A stretch of 64,000 bases of DNA from Pictodentalium vernedei (Eukaryota > Mollusca > Scaphopoda > Dentaliida > Dentaliidae). The number at the start of each line of letters is the position of its first letter. Position 1 is the stretch's first letter. The stretch is taken from the NCBI GenBank assembly GCA_031216915.1, contig CM062293.1, forward strand, positions 147,444,285 to 147,508,284. The letters are read 5' to 3'. The position numbers and the translations under genes were made by a program. Positions 43,748 through 55,081 of this stretch are shown piece by piece. The notes beneath the pieces were generated by a model. The model was not told the DNA's origin. It saw nothing but the letters and a program-made list of their open reading frames with translations, and made no database searches.

Positions 43748-44430
43748 AGTTAGCTGAAGTTTTTGCTTCACCGCATACTACAAGTACATGGCAACTGAGA
43801 CTATGCCTTGCCCCTGATGATTTTTACACAATCAAACAAGCTTCATGGCAATTGCTGTAGACGCATAAGTTTTCTATAGCAACTTATATATATATAGATA
43901 TAGGCTAAAATGAAGTGTGCATAAGTCATCACAAGCTTCCCCAGAGGTCTGTTCCTTTTTCAGTACTTTGCTGTTCTCTTCAATCTATTGTTAGAAAATT
44001 CTTCTAAGAGGTGACCAGAAACTGAAAGATTATTTCCAATCAACTGATACATGTAAAAAAAACTTAGTATTCAACAAAATTTATTGAATTACGCCTCTTC
44101 ACAGACGATTCTGTTCTTCCACGAATATCTTTACTTTCACTTGATTCAATTTGGATTGGCTGATTGGTTAACTGGCTCTGTCTGCAATGGTGCAATGAAA
44201 ACAACTGAACAGAATTTGACATTTCTAACTACAATAATTGTTTGTTTTTTTTGTGTTTGCACATACTCAAGTCAGAGATATTCACCTTGTATTGGAACTG
44301 TGGTAAATCCTGCCATAAAGGTATACAAAGTCACTTTTTATTGTTAGTGACCCACAAGTCTGTACATGTATCTGGGTTATGGACTACAGGGCTCTGTGAA
44401 GCTTTGAGATTCGATTCTATTTTGAATCCT
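43748..44430. other. Unassigned sequence
   Basis: AT-rich with a short TATATA run near 43888. An 87-codon ORF at 44084-44347 shows no domain. Confidence 0.4.
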
Positions 44431-45075
44431 GGGTTGGTATTTGGTTCGATTTGAAATTGGCTGCTTGATTCGTTTCCTCTTATTTATTATTATTTATTTA
44501 TTGGTGTTTAAGGTCATATACATATGCACAATGGCTAATCATGACAGTGACAGTTTTATGGGTGGAGGAAGCCTGAGTACTCGGAGAGAACCACTGAGCA
44601 ACAACGAGCAGCTGCTAGCTCCCCAACATCGTAACTCCGCACAGCAGCACAGGCAACAGGCAAAGTTAAATTGGTTGAAAACATGTGCACAACCAGCATG
44701 CAATACACCTTAGTACACGGCGTCATCGTGCCCCCATGTGGACAATCATCAGGGTTAAGTGCCTTGTCCAAGGACACAATGCAGGAGTCTGAATCGATCA
44801 CTCAGACTGTCACCTATCTGAGGTCCAACCGGGCTCGACGCTGCTTAATTTCGGTGAACTGACGAGAACCGGTGACCGCAATGCCACCGCGCCCCCTCAT
44901 TTCCTCTTGAATCTTCTTCACATGAGTATAAGTTGGTATCAGTCCTTTTCGTCATCTCACAAAACGTATAGTTCAGATGGAAAAAGTACATAAATAATGT
45001 TGAAATAAAAGACTGAGAATAACGTCAGCTACATTAACATAATTAAAATCTGAACCCATGCCACCAAGCATGCTA
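44431..45075. repeat. Dispersed repeat, copy 2 (interrupted by a SINE)
   Basis: The flanks 44440-44481 and 44900-45075 match the repeat at 18191-18660. The SINE at 44482-44899 interrupts this copy, while a different insertion interrupts the other. Confidence 0.6.
44482..44899 (-). mobile_element. SINE, 5S rRNA-type head, tail A
   Basis: A 9-bp duplication TTTCCTCTT (44473-44481, 44900-44908). The minus-strand head has GCGGTCACCGGTTCTCGTCA and an AAATTAAGCAGCGTCGAGC-type block, then the body and tail A. Confidence 0.85.
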
Positions 45076-45079
45076 ATGT

Positions 45080-45702
45080 TAATTGAAAAGTCACTTTGCC
45101 AATGAAAATTCAATTAACAGGAGTATTCAATTAACAGGGATTGTGTCACTTTCCTGTATTCTAGAAATAAACTTAGCATTTAGATATAATAGATTAAATG
45201 CTTGTATTGGATGTACTAAGGCCAAATAGGTCTGCAAACATAGGAAAACTGGGGCGAGTCAGGGCAATTTTTTGACAGGTTACAAGACTTTTTATTCATT
45301 TAACAGAAGTTTACTCTATAACCAATATTAAATTAACAGGTCAAATTTGTACTGGAGGTATGGTAAATAGTTTTGTGTTGGGAAATTATATTCAATTAAC
45401 AGGGTTATTCAGTTAAGAGATATCCAATTAAGTGGGCTCAACTCTATAACTAGTCGCAACAACTGTTAAATGCAACATTAAAGTTTAGAAGCACTATAAA
45501 CCCTGTGAACTATACAACTGGAACTTAATTAAGCAGCCCCTGAAATGTTTCATGACAGTGATGTTGCTGTTACTGATTATTATGCTTTAATGATTGCTAT
45601 GTTTTCAGTACATTTCATCTAGTGAAACATGTTTCTGGTTGATAGCGTACCCCAAACACATCCCCTTGTCCATGTGAAGCATGCTTCCCAAGAATGTCAC
45701 AA
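45080..45702. other. Unassigned sequence
   Basis: Repeated ATTCAATTAACAGG-like words (45108, 45120, 45390) hint at a degenerate simple repeat. No gene is recognised. Confidence 0.4.
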
Positions 45703-45730
45703 AAAAATTAAAATTTTTTATTAAATTTTG

Positions 45731-45974
45731 TTTCTTAACATACCTACTACAATTGGCCGTAACATAAGTGCAAGCCCTACTTCGGTGCTAACTCAAGCTT
45801 TTAGAAACTTTTTCAAACGAGCTGGAAAAGTACTAGAGTGCAAAAGCACGAAAAAGATCGAAAAAAGGGTCGAGTGAGACCAGCGCTCAAAATTACAGGA
45901 ACTCTCTCTGCACACCTCTTGCGTTTACCAAACACAAGCGCAACAACCGTGACGTCAATTCCGTATTTCCGCCA
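45731..45974. repeat. DIRS left inverted terminal repeat (3' end of element)
   Basis: TTCTTAACATACCTACTACA... GCAAGCCCTACTTCGG ... AAAAAAGGGTCGAG ... TTGCGTTTACC matches the reverse complement of 51925-52181, with about 10% differences and one indel near the outer end. Confidence 0.88.
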
Positions 45975-46041
45975 ACGAGAAGTTTGTGATTTAGCGGGGA
46001 GGCATCGATATCAAAGATATCCCCAAGGAGGGTGGGCCTCT

Positions 46042-46135
46042 GGTAAACAATTGTGGTAGGTATGTTAAGAAACAAAATTTACTAAAAAATTTTAATTTCT
46101 TTTCAACCTACTCACAATCGTTGACAATTGGCTGA
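46042..46135. repeat. DIRS internal complementary region
   Basis: 46046-46100 (TGGTAGGTATGTTAAGAAAC...) is complementary to the left outer end at 45703-45756. The adjoining 46099-46135 (TCTTTTCAACCTACTCACAA) is complementary to the right outer end at 52141-52181. The junction of both ends in one place is the proposed template for closing the circular DIRS intermediate. Confidence 0.85.
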
Positions 46136-46297
46136 ATAAACAATAGGAGGAGGTGAATCACATAACCAATACCAACAAGAGTAGCTGAAAGAAAAGCAAG
46201 GAGGGCATAGAACAATAGCGAAACCTGTAATGAAGATAGAGAGAAGGCACCTGAAAAGAACAAGGCTGAGCGAAGCACAACCTCGATAAAAACAATT

Positions 46298-47302
46298 TTA
46301 ACGAGGGTGCAGAACAGCCTGAGTAGCAACGAGAGGGCTTAAAGAATAAAGGTCCTCAGATTGCTGCTGAAGGTTGCGGAGAAAAAAGGAGGAGAAGGTA
46401 GAAGCATTCCTCCAGTAAGCCGCATTCATAACATTCCGGAGCGAAACAGAATTGGAGAACGCCAAGGATGTAGAAATGGCATGAACCTCATGAGCATTAA
46501 ACCGGTTCGAAACAAGATCCGACACAGACAAGCGGGAATAAGCCAGCTTGATTGCAAGACAGATCCACCTGGAAATAGAATGGGAAGAGATAGACTGCCT
46601 CTTAGGAATGAGAGACAGAAAGAATTTCTTCCGACCCCTCCTAATGAACTGAGTGCGAGTAATGTAAGTCTTGATCGTACGAACAGGACAAAGAAGAGGC
46701 CTCCGGCCATCGACAGCAGGGAGAGCCCGAATGCAGATGGGAGGGGGTAATGAATCAGGAAGTTGATTCTTAGTCCGAAAAGAGCAATCAGTAGTGAAGG
46801 TGATACTGTTAGCCTCATTTCTGAAGAAGGCAGAATCAACAGATAGTGCATGAAGCTCACTGACTCATCGAGCAGAAGCAAACGCTACAAGAAAAACCGT
46901 CTTATAGGTGAGAAAACACATATCGGTCTCAGATAAAGGCTTGAATGGTGCCCCCTCCAAACAGTGCAACACTCATGCCAAGTTCCACTTGGGTGTAAGA
47001 CGCAAAACTCGAGGCCTCTTCAAAGAAAAGTGCCGAATGAGTTTAGAGAGAAAAAGATTACGACCGATGCACCGCTTTCCCACATAAGAGAAAGTATCAG
47101 ACGGCATAGACCAATAGCCCTTAATCGTAATATGCTGGAGGCCCTTGGAGTCAAAAAGATATACCAGAAAATCCGCAATTTGAACGACTGACGGATCACG
47201 GTAATCCACATTGTGATCTGCACACCAGTGGCAGAAAACATTCCACTTCGCAGCATAAGTCATGCCAGTGGAATGTCGCCGCGATGCAGAAATGCACTCC
47301 AC
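46298..47302 (-). pseudogene. DIRS tyrosine recombinase, two TGA stops
   Basis: One frame runs from about 47302 (GTG; first ATG near 47263) to TAA at 46298, broken only by TGA at 46973-46975 and at 46865-46867. N-terminal SAM-like part: GMTYAAKWNVFCHWC and FLVYLFDSKG. The second TGA follows ASAR and precedes VSELHAL, exactly where the box I catalytic Arg is expected. Box II reads AHEVH, with His where Arg is expected (CAT from CGT). AYWRNASTFSSFFLR has Phe where the nucleophilic Tyr is expected. The N-terminus overlaps the RNase H ORF by about 40 bp. The enzyme would integrate the circular DNA copy; this one cannot. Confidence 0.88.
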
Positions 47303-49350
47303 TGTTCATCTTGAAAAACCTCTACGTCGCAGACTGGACCTGATAAAAGACAGGCGTGAAGGGACAGGCTCGCCAGGTTGTTGTGATACTTCCTGGGATG
47401 ACCCTGGGAAAGAAGATCACAACGTAGAGGTAGACGAATCGGCCGATCTGCCAACAGAGGCCGCAGCAGATTGATCCACACCCTCTGTGGAGACAGAGGT
47501 GCGATCAGAATGATCCTGCAACTGCAAGCACGAATCTTCGCTAATACTTGAGGAAGAATCGGTGCAGGAGGAAAGGCATAGCCGATCCACCCTGTCCAGT
47601 CCAGAGACAGAGCGTCTACTGCAAATGCCAGAGGATCTGGACAAGGGGAGACAAAGGTCTCTACCTGATGATTCCAGCGAGTAGCGAAAAGGTTGACCTG
47701 AGGACGGCCCCACTGAATCACCTGAAACACCGACCGATGTAGCATCCATTCAGTTGGAAGGACACTGTCGCATCGGGACAGGGAGTCTGCTAGGACGGTG
47801 AGATGCCCGGGAATGTGTCGAATGGACACCCGAGCGTTCACATCCCGTGCCAACAGAAGAAGATCCTGAGACAGCCGATACATGGGAATCGAATGTGTGC
47901 CTCCTTGATTCCGTATGTAGGCCACTACTGTCTAATTGTCCAAAAGAAATAGGACAATATCGTCCGACAGATGAGGGATCCAAAGCCGAAAACTCAACAG
48001 AAGAGCAAGGAGATCCTTCTGGTTGATGTGGAGGCCCACCTGCTCGCTGTCCCACTCACCGTGAGTAGACAGACCGAGAGGATCCAACGTCGCACACCAG
48101 CCCCGATCTCTGGCATCTGCAGTAAGGATACGATCGGCCAAAGGAAGATCCAACGGAACACCCTGTGTCAGCCAGGGAATATCGGCCCAAGGGTGAAGGT
48201 GACAAAGCAGAGACCGAGGAATAGTGAGTTCCAGATCCAGCAGATCAACATTCGGAACCCAATGATCCAACAGGAAGTGTTAGAGAGGTCGGACAAACAA
48301 GCGACCGAGCAGAATGAGATCTGTCACCGAACCGCAAAGGCCCAGCATCCGAAGGAAAGTCCTGGTCGAGACCGAGGAAGATTGAAGAAGGTTCCAAGTC
48401 AAGGCGGAAAGAATCATCACCCGAGCATGGAGGACCGACAAAACATTGTGAAGAGTGTCGAAATCCATCCCCAAATGACAGAATCGCTGAGAAGGAAGAG
48501 ATCCGACTTCTCGCGATTGACTCTGAAACCCAGCGACACTAGCAGGCAAAGAAACTGCCGGACATCTAACTCCAGAACAGCAGCATCGTGGTGCCATTGG
48601 AGGATGTCGTCCAGGTAGGCTGACAAGTCACAGCCGACTGAGTACGGTGGAAAGCAAGCACATGTGACATTAGTCGGGTGAAGGCCCAAGGAGCCAGGTT
48701 CAAAGCGAATGGGAGAGCTCTGAATTGATAGACTCGATCCCGAAACGAGAACCGAAGGTAATTCCGTGACGCCAGATGAATGGATACATGGAAGTAGGCA
48801 TCTTTCAGGTCGATACTGGCAGCAAAGTCGCCCTGATGAACTGAACGTCGAACCGACCGGAAAGTCTCCATACTGAAATGAGGAGCTATAATGTACTTGT
48901 TCAGGATACTCAGATCGATGACCGGACGAAATTGGCCGTTTTTCTTCGGCACCAAGAAAAGTCTCGAATAAAACCCCGGTGAAAGGGTGTTCCTGACCAC
49001 CTCGATCGCCCCTTTGGAGAGTTGATTGTCGATCTCCTGTACCAGAAGGTCCCGACGTAGAGAAGCAGAAGGGACCCGAGCCGAGAGGGACATCCGAGAT
49101 AAACTGGGGTGCCGATGAAAGGACAGTCGCAGACCGGAATGTAGAACGTCAAGGCCCCAAGTGTCCAACGTTATCTCTGTCCAACGGTTGTAAAACTGCG
49201 ACAGCCTTCCCCCGACTGGAGGCGAATCGATGTGAGAACCTTCACTTGCAGCCTCAACGAGGCCCCCAAGAGGAGAAACCACCACCTCGGGAAGTGACAG
49301 AGTCCTGAGACTTTCCTGTCTGAGACTGCCAGCGAGCCTGGCCGCATCAG
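47260..49350 (-). pseudogene. DIRS reverse transcriptase and RNase H, frameshifted
   Basis: The frame opens overlapping the gag end (AAAAAGTGCTGA). RT motifs: FYSRLFLVPKKNG, FRPVIDLSILNKYI, SIDLKDAYFHV, FRALPFALNLAPWAFT, then after a frameshift near 48640 the catalytic AYLDDILQW. A second frameshift near 48490 leads to LGMDFDT and, after TAA at 48280, the RNase H region: TADARDRGWCATL, HINQKDLLAL and LLDN, followed by TAG at 47932 before TVVAYIRNQGG. It ends with the DIRS-typical HIPGHLTVLADSLSR, LFATRWN and PLAFAVDALSLDW. Two frameshifts and two stops make it non-functional. Confidence 0.9.
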
Positions 49351-51655
49351 CACTTTTTCTGAGCAGAAGGAGCAGACGGAGCCGAAGGCGTAGCCGACGT
49401 CACCAGTGAGGCAGACGCAGCAGGACGCTTGGCAGGCCTGGAACGACCACCACCCGCAGCAGCAGGTTGGTCCAGCTGTCGCAGCAAAAGCTGGTCCTTC
49501 GAATGACGAAGAACCTCGCTACGGACAGCTTCCACAGAACCATGGAACAAATGAGGTCCAACCAGAGAGGCAGACCTCAGAACAGCACGCTGCTCCAACA
49601 GAAGGGATGGAGAAGAATCCAACACCGCATCCCGGCGTGTCAGCTCCAAATTAGCCGTGTTACAGGCGTGAGTGTGTGTCAAGTTCATGAGAGTCTGTGA
49701 CAAAACGCGAAAAGGCGCCTGAGCATCATCAAACTCCCCTGGTGGAAAATACTCTGCCAGGGCAGCGACGACATGGTCCGCGAGAGATAACATGCCCAGC
49801 ATCTCTCGGGACAGGCCCACCATAGATTCAACTACCGACATCGGGAGAATTGCCGACTTAGGCTTAGTTAACCCGAGGGAAGAAGAATCCTCATCCACAG
49901 TAGTCATCCCTTGGAAAACTGGTGGAGAGACGGAATCGTAAACACGAAACCGCGATGGAGGCAGAAAAGCATCAGTTCTAGAAAAGAAAGAACCCTTGAG
50001 GGCCTTAGAAAGCATTTTGGCGTCTAAGCCCTGGAAGGACTCAACAACCTGAGCCAATTGCAGAGGACGCAAAGCCCCGGAGCTAGAAGGCTCAACAGGG
50101 TTACGGCGCTCCACAGTGGACCGGATGCGGTCACAGATGGCTTATTGAACGCCCGGCAATAAGCCAAAGACAAAATCCAAAGCCTGCCCCAAGACTGACG
50201 AGGGGGGCCCATCACCTTCAAGATACTCGTCATCCTCCGTTGCAGAGGAGATGTTGCCCAACTCGGGCTGACCAGCAGAAACCTCTGGTGAATACTGTGC
50301 AGTATCCAAGGGGCCAGACGAGACATCTCGGCGACCGACCAAAGGAGGTTGTGCCTCAGGAGGCACAGGGAGGCCAACTTGAGGGTTGCCAGAAAGCAAC
50401 CGGGTGAGCGCCAAAATGGCCCGACGCAGGTCACCCTGAGAATCCGTCGCAGCAGCATCGCCCGACAGAGTGTACTCCCAATGGACCCTTCTGGTAGAAG
50501 AACCCAAGTCCTCAGAAGAGACCGACGGCGAACGACGATCGGCAGACAGAATAGGGATACAGTGACACCGGAGGATAGTCCCCATTGTGACGCCCAGGGG
50601 TCATCACTGACCTCTGCGAAACAGAAGGTCCTGCCTGCAAATCCTCGAAAGAGACCGATGGCGCACGTCGATCAGTAGCTGGACCTGGGACACGGTGAGA
50701 AGACACCAGAGGATTGTCCCAAGAATGACAGAAACCTGTCACTGGCCTCTGCGCGGCAGACGGCCCCAACTGCCCATCCTCTGAGACCAACGGGAAGCAT
50801 CGATTGACACCCAGTCTCGGAACACAGTGAGGAATCACCGGAGGAAGGTTCCTTGAGTAACAGCTAACTGGGGCTGTCACTGACCGCTGCCGAATAGCAG
50901 GCCCTGGATGCCATTGTCCCAACTCCATCCTGCTAGGCGGCACACTAGCAGGGGAAGGAGGAACAATAAACAATTCACTCGAGGGGCGAGGAATCGCTGC
51001 CAAAGCGACCGACCGGCTCAACCGACTAGGAGCAAACCTAGCCAGATGAGACGGAGCAGACAGCAAACCCACACAGCCCCACCGCGAGGCTAGGGGAGGC
51101 TGAGAGCACACAGACACACCAGCAGATACAGCCTCGGTCCCCCGAGACTGTAGACCATCCCCAGAGGAGATGGAAGAGCCACCATCATACAGAATAGGAT
51201 CTGTAGTAACAACTTCCTCAGCAACTGTCGACGGCGTAGGAGGCAGATCGGAGAGGGTCACCGAGCTGACCTCGGAGAAGCTCTCTACGAAAACAGATGC
51301 CTCAAGAGTGACATCAGAAGACAAAGAAACCACGGTCTCCACGACAGGTATCACTGAACAAGCACCGTCAACAGGAACTCACCACAGAAGACAGATCAGA
51401 ATCCTGTGTGACAGAGTCACCATGTGCACCAGCAGAAAAGTCTGCTACGGCACGGCTACCCTTACCCTGAGAACGAGGGGTTCTACCTCTGGACAGAACC
51501 ACCTTGTTAACAGAAGCCCAGAATTTAGAGGACCAAACCCAACAAATACCACATGATTGGGCCTGAGTGCAATTGTTGCAAGTGACACATGTGGAATGAG
51601 AGTCGTTCACATGCTTCACTTGCAAGCAAGAGGTACAAGGAATAGTCTTTGGCAT
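49347..51655 (-). pseudogene. DIRS gag-like ORF
   Basis: ATG at 51653-51655 (MPKTIPCTSCLQVKH) with a Cys-rich motif C-x2-C...CVTCNNC. The first segment stops at 51368; the next frame (from about 51354) is Ser/Pro-rich. It contains about three 45-residue repeats marked by (D/N)RR(A/S)PSVS.EDL. A frameshift near 50540 and a TAA at 50142 precede the conserved C-terminal part (NPVEPSSSGALRPLQLAQV ... FFSRTDAFLPPSRFRVY). It would package element RNA. A perfect splice-donor word GTGAGT sits just before the first stop. Confidence 0.75.
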
Positions 51656-51924
51656 TATATGAATGAAAATAATGGAATCAAGCTTCCCGCCGACGGAAAA
51701 CAGCACAAAGGTCGTGTTCACATGTGGGGGAAAAACAAGATTAAGTGTGAAGAAATAAGCAATAATAATCAAAAATAACATTAATCAGCAACAATTTGGA
51801 TAGCTTGACAAAAGGATACAATCCACTTGCACACAATTAAATGCAGAAAACACATATAATAAGTTGTTCACGAAGAAAAACAGCAAAGTAGTACGAGTCA
51901 CAAAAATTTCCGACCATGTACAAA

Positions 51925-52181
51925 TGGCGGAAATAAAAGGAATTCACATCATCGTTGTTGCGCTTGCGCTCGGTAAACGCAAGAGGTGTGCAGAGAGAGT
52001 ACCTGTAATTATGAGCGCTGGTCTCGCTCGACCCTTTTTTCGATCTTTTTCGTGCTTTTGCACTCGAGTACTTTTCCAGCTCGTTTGGAAAAGTTTCTAA
52101 AAGCTTGAGTTAGTTCCGAAGTAGGGCTTGCACTTACGTTACAGCCAATTATAAACAATTGTGAGTAGGTTGAAAAGAAAC
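51925..52181. repeat. DIRS right inverted terminal repeat (5' end of element)
   Basis: ATGGCGGAAATAAAAGG ... CGTTGTTGCGCTTGCGCTCG ... GCAAGCCCTACTTCGG (complement) ... GAGTAGGTTGAAAAGAAA. It should hold the element promoter. It is repeated at 53813-54069 by the tandem duplication. Confidence 0.88.
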
Positions 52182-52256
52182 ACTATCATCCATATGCAAT
52201 ATCTGGTCTAAAACAAGAAAACTGATATGTCACTTCTTTTATCAATAAATGCTGAC

Positions 52257-52505
52257 ATGGCAATGAGGAGGCTCTCTTAGGCGCTAAGATGGCAAATCGT
52301 TGGCATGCATGCAACTGGCATGTCATTCAAAGCTATTGGATGGCAACCTGGCTACAGTCATTCTGCCATCAGCAGACTTGTCTAAAAACATCAACAATGT
52401 TAAGGACCGACCAAGGCCTGGACAACCCCAAAAGACCTTTCCGCAGGAAGATCGGAGTCTGGCATGCCTCGTTAGGCATGAACCCTTTGCTTCAAGTGGG
52501 GTTTT
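52257..52505 (+). pseudogene. Tc1-like transposase N-terminus (truncated duplicate)
   Basis: Same sequence as the start of the remnant at 54145. It stops at the duplication junction after FASSGVLK, where DIRS gag sequence follows. Confidence 0.8.
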
Positions 52506-54393
52506 GAAACAGAAGGTCCTGCCTGCAAATCCTCGAAAGAGACCGATGGCGCACGTCGATCAGTAGCTGGACCTGGGACATGGTGAGAAGACACCAGAGG
52601 ATTGTCCCAAGAATGACAGAAACCTGTCACTGGCCTCTGCGCGGCAGACGGCCCCAACTGCCCATCCTCTGAGACCAACGGGAAGCATCGATTGACACCC
52701 AGTCTCGGAACACAGTGAGGAATCACCGGAGGAAGGTTCCTTGAGTAACAGCTAACTGGGGCTGTCACTGACCGCTGCCGAATAGCAGGCCCTGGATGCC
52801 ATTGTCCCAACTCCATCCTGCTAGGCGGCACACTAGCAGGGGAAGGAGGAACAATAAACAATTCACTCGAGGGGCGAGGAATCGCTGCCAAAGCGACCGA
52901 CCGGCTCAACCGACTAGGAGCAAACCTAGCCAGATGAGACGGAGCAGACAGCAAACCCACACAGCCCCACCGCGAGGCTAGGGGAGGCTGAGAGCACACA
53001 GACACACCAGCAGATACAGCCTCGGTCCCCCGAGACTGTAGACCATCCCCAGAGGAGATGGAAGAGCCACCATCATACAGAATAGGATCTGTAGTAACAA
53101 CTTCCTCAGCAACTGTCGACGGCGTAGGAGGCAGATCGGAGAGGGTCACCGAGCTGACCTCGGAGAAGCTCTCTACGAAAACAGATGCCTCAAGAGTGAC
53201 ATCAGAAGACAAAGAAACCACGGTCTCCACGACAGGTATCACTGAACAAGCACCGTCAACAGGAACTCACCACAGAAGACAGATCAGAATCCTGTGTGAC
53301 AGAGTCACCATGTGCACCAGCAGAAAAGTCTGCTACGGCACGGCTACCCTTACCCTGAGAACGAGGGGTTCTACCTCTGGACAGAACCACCTTGTTAACA
53401 GAAGCCCAGAATTTAGAGGACCAAACCCAACAAATACCACATGATTGGGCCTGAGTGCAATTGTTGCAAGTGACACATGTGGAATGAGAGTCGTTCACAT
53501 GCTTCACTTGCAAGCAAGAGGTACAAGGAATAGTCTTTGGCATTATATGAATGAAAATAATGGAATCAAGCTTCCCGCCGACGGAAAACAGCACAAAGGT
53601 CGTGTTCACATGTGGGGGAAAAACAAGATTAAGTGTGAAGAAATAAGCAATAATAATCAAAAATAACATTAATCAGCAACAATTTGGATAGCTTGACAAA
53701 AGGATACAATCCACTTGCACACAATTAAATGCAGAAAACACATATAATAAGTTGTTCACGAAGAAAAACAGCAAAGTAGTACGAGTCACAAAAATTTCCG
53801 ACCATGTACAAATGGCGGAAATAAAAGGAATTCACATCATCGTTGTTGCGCTTGCGCTCGGTAAACGCAAGAGGTGTGCAGAGAGAGTACCTGTAATTAC
53901 GAGCGCTGGTCTCGCTCGACCCTTTTTTCGATCTTTTTCGTGCTTTTGCACTCGAGTACTTTTCCAGCTCGTTTGGAAAAGTTTCTAAAAGCTTGAGTTA
54001 GTTCCGAAGTAGGGCTTGCACTTACGTTACAGCCAATTGTAAACAATTGTGAGTAGGTTGAAAAGAAACACTATCATCCATATGCAATATCTGGTCTAAA
54101 ACAAGAAAACTGATATGTCACTTCTTTTATCAATAAATGCTGACATGGCAATGAGGAGGCTCTCTTAGGCGCTAAGATGGCAAATCGTTGGCATGCATGC
54201 AACTGGCATGTCATTCAAAGCTATTGGATGGCAACCTGGCTACAGTCATTCTGCCATCAGCAGACTTGTCTAAAAACATCAACAATGTTAAGGACCGACC
54301 AAGGCCTGGACAACCCCAAAAGACCTTTCCGCAGGAAGATCGGAGTCTGGCATGCCTCGTTAGGCATGAACCCTTTGCTTCAAGTGGGGTTTT
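52506..54393. repeat. 1,888-bp tandem duplication, unit 2
   Basis: Nearly identical to 50618-52505. I noticed only about three single-base differences (for example ACACGG versus ACATGG, ATTATGAG versus ATTACGAG, CAATTATAAAC versus CAATTGTAAAC). It contains a second, partial DIRS end without its own pol or recombinase. Confidence 0.92.
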
Positions 54394-55081
54394 GAAACAC
54401 CTTTGGCTCCCCAACAGGCATTTGTGCAACAGAACTGTCTAAAACTATCTCAAAGCACTGGGTATGAGGTCCATAAGGGTCATCCAGCTCTGTCCAATCA
54501 GCATCAAAGACTTCGTTTGGAGTGGTGTATGGCACAACAACATTGGAATCTCAGTACGTGGAGGAGAGTCCATTAGTCAGATGAGAGTAGGTTCCTGCCT
54601 CACATCACAGATGGTCGCATGAGAGTGTGGAGGCATAGAAATACTGCTTATGTACCCAGGAACTTTAGAAATACTGTTTCTTATGGTGGCAGATCAGTAA
54701 TGATCTGGGGATGTCTCTCATGATTGGAAACTTGATATGGTGACTGTACGTGGGAATCTCAATGGCCATCAGCACATATGGGACATTCTCAATCCCGTTG
54801 TCGTGCCTCATTTTGACAACCACCCCTTGGCTACTTGTCCTGTATTCATGGAAGACAATGCAAGGCCACATTGTTCCCCTCCTGTGAGAGCATTCCTTCA
54901 GAACAATGCTATTACAACACTACCTTGACCTGCAATGAGCTCCGATTTGAATCCCTAGGAACACATCTGGGACTTTCTTGGATGTTGTGTGCAAGCAAGG
55001 GATCTGCCTGTACAGAATTTGGCCGATTTGGAAGCTGCATTGCATGAAGAGTGGCAGCAGTTGCCTCGGGACCATAAATGA
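54145..55081 (+). pseudogene. Tc1-like transposase remnant
   Basis: In changing frames it reads: LRWQIVGMHATGMSFKAIG and GYSHSAISRLV (helix-turn-helix), DRPRPGQPQKT (GRPR-like linker), FASSGVLKHLWLPNR, MVRSISDSHD-type region lost to frameshifts. Then PVFMEDNARPHC (second catalytic Asp), SDLNP-EHIWDFLG and ALHEEWQQLPRDHK. It is a different family from the Tc1 element at 32869. Terminal repeats were not found. Many lesions. Confidence 0.82.

Larger units (their letters stand above)
45703..52182 (-). mobile_element. DIRS-type tyrosine-recombinase retrotransposon, complete but inactive
   Basis: Read on the minus strand it carries gag, RT/RNase H and a tyrosine recombinase. Inverted terminal repeats lie at 45731-45974 and 51925-52181, and an internal complementary region (46042-46135) copies both outer ends. 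Inverted repeats plus an internal complementary region are the hallmark of DIRS1-like elements. No target duplication is seen, as expected of recombinase integration. All three reading regions contain stops or frameshifts. Confidence 0.92.
50618..52505. repeat. 1,888-bp tandem duplication, unit 1
   Basis: This unit covers part of DIRS gag, the right terminal repeat and the start of a Tc1-like transposase. The next unit begins at 52506. Junction and outer ends share the 5-bp word GAAAC. Confidence 0.92.

Noticed and set aside
45838..46059. Plus-strand ORFs in the DIRS left end and across 46361-46750 and 47971-48618
   Set aside because: They are antisense shadows of the DIRS recombinase, RNase H and RT or lie in the terminal repeat. 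The minus-strand frames carry the recognisable motifs.
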